Below, piece by piece: positions 1 to 64,000 of a DNA stretch of 64,000 nt (position 1 is the first letter of the stretch; each line of letters opens with the position of its first letter). The translations under genes were made by a program, and so were the position numbers. The stretch lies in assembly GCA_963170055.1 (NCBI GenBank), contig CAUJGJ010000332.1, positions 1,121,001 to 1,185,000 of the forward strand. The letters are read 5' to 3'. This DNA comes from Halisarca cf. caerulea. Its lineage: Eukaryota > Porifera > Demospongiae > Chondrillida > Halisarcidae. The notes beneath the pieces were generated by a model. That model was not told the origin of the DNA and searched no databases. It worked only from the letters and a program-made list of their open reading frames with translations.

Positions 1-9
1 ACCATGCAG

Positions 10-15943
<15,934 letters not shown>

Positions 15944-16030
15944 CGCTTTGTTAAGCCACTTCACGAGCTAGTTATAGCTAGTCTCGTTCCCAGATCGAAC
16001 TACTGCCGCCCGCCATTTTTTTTTCTACTA
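15944..16030 (-). promoter_or_regulatory. Proximal upstream region of ABCC copy A
   Basis: Just upstream of the ATG at 15943 the plus strand has CGCCATTTTT at 16011-16020, i.e. AAAAATGGCG on the coding strand, 68 bp before the start. The same YY1-like core occurs upstream of copies B and C. A run of GC-rich sequence (CCGCCCGCC) sits beside it. Likely core promoter or 5' UTR, by inference. Confidence 0.45.
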
Positions 16031-17102
16031 AGGTAAGCGCGGGGGATTACGGACAAACTTTGCACAGATTTAAACTTACGATGGTCACAGCGAGTCACAG
16101 TTGACTGCATGAACTAGCAAATTGCGTGCAAATGTACAAAAGCAGTTAACAGATAAACTAAATCTGGTAAAAATCACTATGGTAGGATATTAGGGTCAGC
16201 TTATTCAGGGGATGCCTTTGCCGGGCTACTTGCAAAGGCCATACCGTGACCCCACTAGGCACCCTACAAACTCAGTGCACAAGCCTGCCAATTTTGACTG
16301 CTTGATCATGAAGAGTTGATTTTTGTCTTCAATGCATGCATGCACTGCATGATGATCTCAAGTATACTATTACTATGTACGTTGCATGACTATACTTTTT
16401 AGCTGGACTGGTAACATTTGCAGACAAAATACCAGCATATTGCAGTTCATTAATTTGTTTTCATTCATACTCTTTGTGGTGCATGAGTATATAATATAGC
16501 AATGAATGGTTGGTTATATACAAAATGATGTGTGGCAATATGTGCATGTGTCTGACAGTACAGATGGTGTCCTGCATAATTGGCTCCAAGCTAGCTCTAT
16601 AGCTCTAATTCACTTTAATCGGTTTTGCCATTCAGGCTACAAGTATAGAAGATCTAGAGCTAGAATATTGTGTTTGAGGATGTTGTGATCCTGGATTCTG
16701 TACTCAGTTGTGAATGGTATATTTTCTGCATGATCGATCACAGCCCGGTTCGTGTTCCCCCTGTGGTATATATAATTATCCTAATTTAAAGTCAGTAGCT
16801 TTAAAGTCAAACAAAACAACAAACTGGCTGGGGTTGAGAAACCATGCATCTTGAATTATTCTATAGACACTCTATACCATAGAGTATTCATGATATCATG
16901 CACGTACAGGGTGAACTCATGTAACGACGAGGTACGTACACTAGTACTCCAACATGCACGTCACAAATGTCACCTGCATGACATTATAAATGGACGTCCA
17001 TGCAAATGGCTGTTATGGGGAACACACACACACACACACACATATATTATACTGCATACAATAATATGATTTGCAATAATATATATATAGCACACGCGCA
17101 TA

Positions 17103-17572
17103 TATAATAGCTCCATTGTTCTTGGTTGCCAGGAAACCCCCCTCATTAATTAGAAATCCCTTTATAATCTGAAGCCACCAGTATATGCTAATCAATCATG
17201 CAATTAACCCCAACACTTATAAAATCTCTCCACTTGTTACCTATAGCATGCACATGCACATGTGGTTCTACTATAAGAACACATAGCAAAATTAAATCGT
17301 TGTTCTACTATATACATACATTCATGCAATGCCATGCTTTGTGTTCTTTTTTCGTTTCTAGCTTGTCTGAGACACTAGTTTCAAACTATCATTACAAATT
17401 TAAATGTGGTGTTCCCTTGTATACATGTGGCCACAGTGTTGATACTGCTTGCTACAGTGAGTAAAGGCTATTATAGTACAATGTGTCCATGATACCACTA
17501 TTTTTATACACCATGTGCCCATGATCATGGCTTTTTAGAAATCCCCTTACTTTTCTTCTGGCTACACCCCTG
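17103..17572. mobile_element. hAT-like non-autonomous element, copy 2 (inverted)
   Basis: Reverse-complement homologue of 12725-13178: shared stretches include AGCTCCATTGTT, GGTTGCCAGGAAACC, TTTAAATGTGGTGTT and TGTGGCCACA. One end is GGCTACACCCCTG; the other end is degraded. It lies in the A/B spacer close to the 3' end of copy B. Confidence 0.7.
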
Positions 17573-17681
17573 CACCAATTATCACAAAATACATACATAT
17601 ATTAAATAGCATATACAGTGTACTCATTATAAAGTCGTTCGCCATGTAAAAGACCATTCACCACATATGAAAATTCTGCTT

Positions 17682-34604
<16,923 letters not shown>

Positions 34605-34700
34605 TGTCCTTGAAATACAAGGTTATCGTACCTCGCTTACACCTGGCTCAAGCAACTACTACAGTCCCGTACACAAGTGCGCCAGTCGCCATTTTATTCT
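34605..34700 (-). promoter_or_regulatory. Proximal upstream region of ABCC copy B
   Basis: The plus strand has CGCCATTTT at 34687-34695, i.e. AAAATGGCG on the coding strand, 83 bp upstream of the ATG at 34604. Position and orientation match copy A. Likely core promoter or 5' UTR by inference. Confidence 0.45.
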
Positions 34701-34794
34701 ATAGCTACCCGTCGGGATATCCGGATGAAACCAGTGTATACGCAGTAACACCTTCCGATTCCGATAATGCTCTAACTATAATATAGTTGTGAAC

Positions 34795-35400
34795 AAAGTT
34801 CAGAACCTCGCGGGATTACGTTGCTGAATTGTGTCACATGATAATATTGACTGATGTAGTATGTATCAGTGTCACCCTTTCGTCTGAGTATTATTATGCA
34901 TTGGGCAAATCCAGCACACTGCATGGGTGCACGGTCACTTGTTGGTACAGTGGGCGGTTACCCTTGTTGACCACCTTGCTTCCTTTGTATGTGCATGATA
35001 GGTGACACACGTGCTATGAGCATGACTTCATTTTTGACAGTATGCATAAATATAAAATTGGACTGCATAGGAAATAGAATTATGAGAGTTGTTGATGTTT
35101 GTCTCGAATGCATCTCAAGCATATTTTGTTACATGATTTGTACTCCTTGCGGACTGGCAACATTTCATGACAAATACCAGTATGCAGTTCATTTGTTCCC
35201 ATTCACTGTTCAAGTTGTGGTGAAAAGTGATCACTGTGTTGGTCGGATACAATGTGTGGCACTACGTGTGTCTGTCCTGCATAATCAGCTGGAGGTTCTA
35301 GATCCAATTCATTTTGGTTTGCAATTGTCATTTGGGATCAAGTAGATGAGATTATGTGTTTGAGAATATAATGTTGTGATCTTGGTTGTTGTACTTGTAG
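34795..35400. repeat. Dispersed repeat in the B/C spacer
   Basis: Homologous to 23285-24235 (intron 13 of B); its right part, from about 35170, also matches 16430-16720 of the A/B spacer (shared TGCAGTTCATT, TGTGTGGCA, CCTGCATAAT, ATGTTGTGATC). Confidence 0.75.
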
Positions 35401-35453
35401 ATTACATTAACTCTGATCACATGAGTCTGAGCTATGCCAGACTAACACTGCAG

Positions 35454-35537
35454 GGTGAACTTATAGTCCAGCCAGCTGTGACCCACTTTCATACACAGGC
35501 GCTGGGGTGGGTCACAGCTGGCTGGACTAGGTGAACT
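35454..35537. mobile_element. 68-bp inverted-repeat element with 8-bp target duplication
   Basis: GGTGAACT at 35454-35461 and again at 35530-35537 flanks a 68-bp insert whose arms (22 bp, perfect, starting TAGTCCAGCCAGC) fold back. The homologous A/B spacer has a single GGTGAACT at 16910-16917 without the insert. An 8-bp duplication suggests a hAT-type transposase. Confidence 0.88.
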
Positions 35538-36429
35538 CATCCAAGGACGAAGCCACACATCAATACATCACAAATGTCACCTGACATTAAATATCTGTGC
35601 AATATGGCCATTGAGCACTTATGTAAATGAGACATTAATTGTTCTGATGTTGACTTGTCAACCATGTTATTAATAGCTGTAATGTAAGTGCTGTATCACT
35701 TGGGTACACATCTAGATTGAGACAATAAGTGATGCCGTTGATTCATGTTCTACGCCCAGTACTTAAATCGTGGATGACTAGCAAATCGCCATATAAATGT
35801 TATTTCTCACTTCACCAAAAGAGATTAAATGTTTGAAATTCCGATAAGCTTACTGCAATTTATAATTTGTCAATCGTTTGTGGTATATATGATCACCAGG
35901 TCCTGTGCCATACGGAAATATAACACTATACTATAAGTACTAGTGTTGGAAATGCCATGAGTTGTCAATCCTTAATTAATAGCCAATTTTATACTACATA
36001 TCAATAATATGTAGACTAAGTGTAATATTATAATATTATATTGAATACAAACATCAATTCAGCATGCATGGCTAGTATAATACTAAATAAGCCTGCAATG
36101 CACTTATCCTACTATTATAGTATATATTGTGCAATATATATAATTTAAATATAATATATATACCCTATAAATCATACATGAATTTTATACAATCATAGCT
36201 GCATAATAATACTACCGTTATATAGCATACATGTGTTTAATAGTAATATCATGATATGAAGGTTGGCATAATATTATAATATTGATATCATATACTATAG
36301 TATGATAATGATTTGCAGATAAAGCTAATGATCACGACTAATTAACTTATTGCAATATTACTAATAACACACAAAGTACATACATATAAATAGAATACTT
36401 ATAAAGTCATTCACCTTATAAAAGATCAG

Positions 36430-53007
<16,578 letters not shown>

Positions 53008-53580
53008 TACACGGTCCAGCGTGGATCAAGATCTTCTTTCGACGATTCGAGTTTTGGAGAAAATGTCGACTACTGAAATCGGAAAATGCTAAACATTTAT
53101 CAACTTGCTAAATTAGAATCATTTGCATCTTATCTCTACTTCTACAAATTTTAAAGATAATATTATCTGTAAAGCTGGCTAGCCTCTGCTCCGAGCTAAA
53201 TCATTAATCAGACTCAGCCGTTAGCCTAGTACCCATACCCTTGAAAATGGCGGCATATTGTAATTTGGGCGCTAAAACTTAGCGCCCGGTATCGCATGTG
53301 CAGTACTGCAGCAAGTAATGACTCGAAAACATTCCAATCTCCGAGCCTGCAGTGTCTATATACATCCAACACGATTATGCAGCTGAATGCATCACTTTCA
53401 GAGAAACCAGGCGTCTCACCAGGCATTCTAGTACAGTCATAGGCCTATATACAGTAGAGCAGACAGAATATCCATGAATGATCTTGCCCAATATCGCCGT
53501 ATAAGCCTCCGTATAATCTCGCAAACGGCCTGCCGCAGATAAAAAGGAGGGAGGGCTTTTCTTGATTCTGTGTAAGCAAA
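53008..53580. promoter_or_regulatory. Divergent promoter region between ABCC copy C and CEP41
   Basis: The two ATGs are 573 bp apart on opposite strands, so both transcription starts must lie here or very near. The plus strand has AAAATGGCGGC at 53244-53254, a match to the YY1 core often found near metazoan starts. Just downstream is a perfect inverted repeat, GGGCGCTAA at 53267-53275 and TTAGCGCCC at 53279-53287, which contains E2F-like GGGCGC cores. No TATA box is convincing. Function is inferred from position and motif only. Confidence 0.6.
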
Positions 53581-61148
<7,568 letters not shown>

Positions 61149-62802
61149 GAAGACAAGGAACCCAGTGCTGTCGGCGTATGTGTCCATATGTATGCGTATC
61201 ACTTCTGGTACACATTTTTGCCTTACATTTTATTGTATCTATGGACTTGCATGCCTCGTGTATATTGTATCACTCCCGTGTACATATTATGCATGCGAAC
61301 ATTTTCATATGTTGAAATTAATTTTAATCTTAATTGCATGTTCAATTTGTGAACATTGATTTTTCATATTGCATGATTCCAAGGGTGCTTAGTCTTGTGA
61401 GCCAGACCTGCATATGCATGTACAGCCAACATGCCCACGTACCGCCATAATAATTTGTAAAATACAATACAATGGGAACTAGTATAAATGCAGGTTAGCT
61501 ATACGTAGTACGTATATCTGCATCCATACAGAAGGAAGACCAGTACTTGTATAATACCGTAAATCATGAAAATATTGCATATTCTATAAGAAAAAAAAAT
61601 TATAATATATTGCATGTGCATGCATGCATGGGTTAAATTCTTTTATGCAATGTTTTCATGGCCTAAATATATTATTTGTGAGTTCTAGTTCATTCTTTTA
61701 TATTTTTTATTATTATACTCTTACTATAAAATTATATTTATGTATAATAATAATATTACTCCATGCATGCCAGTCACAATCTACTACATACATATACAAT
61801 CGTTCCATGCGTGATTTGTATACAACATATATAACATTATATTTTTAAAGCTTGTGATTGCATGCATGCATAATATTATTATTATGCACGTATATGGGTG
61901 CATGCTATAATATAATATTGGTTTAAATTATTTAGGGTTATATACGGCTCTAGGTCAGCTGTACATGCATGCAACAGTTCATACACAGTATACAAACATG
62001 CAGTGTGCATATACGCAGGCCTTCAATTCAGAATTTGTCCCGAGGGGCGGCAAAAGGCATTCTTGTATGTAGGAAAGGGAGGGGGGGGGGGGGGGGGGGG
62101 GGTGAAGCCATGTACCCATGTGCCTAAGTCATACATACTGAGGACTAGGGCTGAGGCTATTATGCTAATTGTTTACCTAATGTGCTATTCCACTGTGCTC
62201 AAGATTTCATCCTATTATGCTGTTAATTGCTCCAATTATTCCATGATATGTTCTCATTGAATATTCTATTGCACCACAAGTTAAATTGAGAAAACCTGTG
62301 ATTATAAATTCATGAAGTTACACAATATCAGTATGATACATGTGAAATATCTTATAATGTTAGTGTTTCAAACTCAATGGGAAAACTGTATAATGGTATA
62401 CCACTGTGCTGGAGGGATCATCTGATTCAACAGTATAATTCCCATATTCTATCCGTTTATTCCGAAATTATGCTCCATTAGTTTAGAAACCTATTATTCT
62501 GGAAACTATGCTGGCATATTAGCCTCAGCCCTACATACTGAGGACATGCCAAAAGGGAACTTCAATTGATGGTATATGTATATACATGTACATTTGGTTT
62601 GGGGACTGTTTTGACCATGCAAGGGGATCGAGGGCAGGATTCTGCCAACCCCCCTGCCCCCCAAATGAATCCCTGATATGTCTCTATTATAATAACATGC
62701 ATTATAATGTTATACTATTGATTCTCTTGTTCTGTACTATTATTTTAAAATCACAAAATTTCCACCATAAATGCTACACATGCGTATTTAGCCATAATAT
62801 TA
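61149..62802. other. Convergent intergenic region, CEP41 / WRAP53
   Basis: About 1.65 kb of AT-rich DNA between two stop codons. It holds both 3' UTRs and a poly-G tract at 62081-62102. No open reading frame with coding character was found. Confidence 0.75.
62081..62102. repeat. Poly-G tract (22 G)
   Basis: Run of 22 G in the CEP41/WRAP53 intergenic region, within a segment containing GGGGCGGC. Confidence 0.95.
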
Positions 62803-63219
62803 TTACAGAAGATCAGTTGAAGTTGACGTGAATGATAATGTATTTGATACTTGTGAGGTAAAGTACCAGAGTTTCAGGGAGTTTTCGTATGATTCCTCTT
62901 CTTCGCTCGATTCACTGTCTTCTCTGTCCTGACTGCTTGACTTGCAAACACTTGGGAGGGGAAACTTCCTCTGTCCTGAACCACTGGCCAGGATGGGCAG
63001 ACATGGATGATGACTAGAGAAGATACATACGATGACATGTACTCAAACTATGTACACTGGTATGCAAGGTTGTCTACAAGAGGATTGCAATACTTGTTAG
63101 AGGGAAACAAGGACTGTACCAGTCAACAAACAACAACAGCATTGTGGGTGCAAACAGGTGGGACTGTGGATAGATCTGTAGTACACACTTACCACATTCA
63201 TTTATCTGCACGTACGCAT

Positions 63220-63291
<72 letters not shown>

Positions 63292-63456
63292 CAGACTAAC
63301 CTTATACTGTTCACACAGTCATTATGAGCTAAAAAACTGAAGACAGGCTCAAGATGGCTGACTGAATCGCTGCTGTTATCATCGTGAGTCACCTCATGTG
63401 TATCCCAAATGCTAACTGCACCGTTTTGATGGCCAGACATCACATAGCGGTCAGTT
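62803..63456 (-). CDS. WRAP53: WRAP53/TCAB1 homologue, last two coding exons (5' part outside window)
   Basis: WD40-repeat protein that binds CAB-box scaRNAs and telomerase RNA and delivers them to Cajal bodies. Visible are exon 63456-63301 and the terminal exon 63013-62803 (TAA at 62805-62803), joined by a GT-AG intron with a (CA)n array. The first reads RTDRYVMSGHQNGAVSIWDT, then LEPVFSFLAHNDCVNSI; the second continues SHHPCLPILASGSGQRKFPLP. This matches the last WD repeats of vertebrate WRAP53 (GAVSVWDT ... PVLSFL..KDC ... LHPSLPLLA..SGQR.FP). After it comes a Ser/Asp/Glu-rich stretch (DREDSESSEEEESYENS) and then SLKLWYF, like the acidic C-terminal region of the family. Upstream exons are not in this window; 63504-64000 shows no further WD coding that I can support. 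It is convergent with CEP41. Confidence 0.85.
63222..63290. repeat. (CA)n microsatellite, WRAP53 intron
   Basis: About 68 bp of CA repeats; on the coding strand (TG)n starts about 10 bp after the donor of the penultimate exon. Confidence 0.95.
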
Positions 63457-64000
63457 CTGGACACAAAAGAAAAAATAGAGGCTTGGTATGAGGAAACACA
63501 CAATAGAAATTACATACACTACCAGTGGAAAGTTACGTATACAGTAAATGTCAGTATCTCCAGTTTATACAGTATGTGCTTCCATTTCTCCGATTCTGGT
63601 ACATATGTACTATCTACCGTATAGCGGGAAATTCTTGCGAGGACTTTAATTTGGCAGATTGGTGAATTTCATACCAAGTTGCCAAATTTCATTCCGCCAG
63701 ATTTATTAGTTGGCTCTATTACCAGCTGAGAAACTACGGAAACTGGTGGTCCACTGACGGTGCAACCAATCATTCTTTGCTTAGCCAGAAATAGGGCACA
63801 CGCAGCAGACATGATTCAAGAAGCATGGCTAACAATCGTCACGTTGTTCTGCACTTCACAGCAACAGCAAACGGGCCCTCAGTGTTCTTGGGTCACGGCA
63901 GCATGTCAATTTTTCTTCAAAAGTAGTATTTCATAAATGTGATACCCTCAAACACAACCTTCCGATCGAAAAATTTGATTGTGTGCATGCAGTGCACTAG
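63457..64000. other. Right-edge region, presumably WRAP53 intron
   Basis: No further exon could be supported. At about 63618-63710 there is sequence similar to the ends of the TACCGTATA-type inverted-repeat elements (see 25672-25881), with a short palindrome (GGCAGATTGGTGAATTTC against a near-complementary stretch). Confidence 0.5.

Larger units (their letters stand above)
15944..17681. other. Spacer between copies A and B
   Basis: This 1.74-kb spacer holds the promoter of A, a segment (about 16380-17010) homologous to the B/C spacer, a short (CA)n near 17022-17041, an inverted copy of a hAT-like element (17103-17572) and the 3' flank of copy B. The B-side flank resembles the C-side flank around 36370-36430, so the duplication carried both ends. 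No gene was seen. Confidence 0.8.
34605..36429. other. Spacer between copies B and C
   Basis: This 1.8-kb spacer contains the promoter of B, a dispersed repeat (34795-35400), a small inverted-repeat element with target duplication (35454-35537), a segment homologous to the A/B spacer (to about 35620) and very AT-rich DNA (35780-36400). No gene was seen. Confidence 0.8.

Noticed and set aside
61149..62802. Hidden gene between CEP41 and WRAP53
   Set aside because: Only short AT-rich frames with no domain or splice pattern; best read as 3' UTRs and intergenic DNA.

Overview
This is an animal nuclear genomic window: genes are split into many short exons with GT-AG introns, the DNA is AT-rich, and non-coding space is full of long (CA/TG)n arrays, short inverted-repeat transposons and runs such as TGCATGCA and ACGTACGT. 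Gene content (ABCC4-type transporters, CEP41, WRAP53) is metazoan. The repeat flavour resembles an early-branching invertebrate, most likely a sponge, but that placement is inference and no marker in the window proves it.

Layout. Three complete ABCC4/MRP4-like transporter genes lie head-to-tail on the minus strand: copy A (15943 to 10), copy B (34604 to 17682) and copy C (53007 to 36430). I could join every exon by hand: each has 26 coding exons with compatible phases and GT-AG borders, giving about 1360, 1368 and 1375 residues. Spacers between copies are about 1.7-1.8 kb and are partly homologous, so the duplicated unit included flanking DNA. Copy C is divergently arranged with a plus-strand CEP41 gene (53581 to 61148; 11 coding exons, about 358 residues), sharing a promoter region of about 570 bp. 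A minus-strand WRAP53/TCAB1 homologue enters from the right edge; only its last two coding exons (63456 to 62803) are visible. It converges on CEP41.

Function. The ABCC proteins are predicted full-length membrane exporters (TMD1-NBD1-linker-TMD2-NBD2, no TMD0). CEP41 is a centrosome/cilium protein with a non-catalytic rhodanese domain. WRAP53 is a WD40 scaffold for Cajal-body and telomerase RNAs. The neighbours have no obvious shared pathway; the notable biology is the transporter array.

Main observations. (1) Homogenisation among the three transporters is patchy: NBD exons and even some introns are near-identical, while TMD exons and the linker have diverged, with sharp changes inside exons, which suggests gene conversion. 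(2) In copies B and C a long (GT)n array itself forms the 5' splice site right after the NBD1 Walker A exon. (3) Copy B stops eight codons early. (4) A small inverted-repeat element sits in the B/C spacer with an 8-bp target duplication, and its empty site is preserved in the A/B spacer. (5) Several small transposon families, nested insertions and minisatellites fill the introns. I found no transposase gene, tRNA, rRNA or CRISPR array, and no unmistakably new molecular system.
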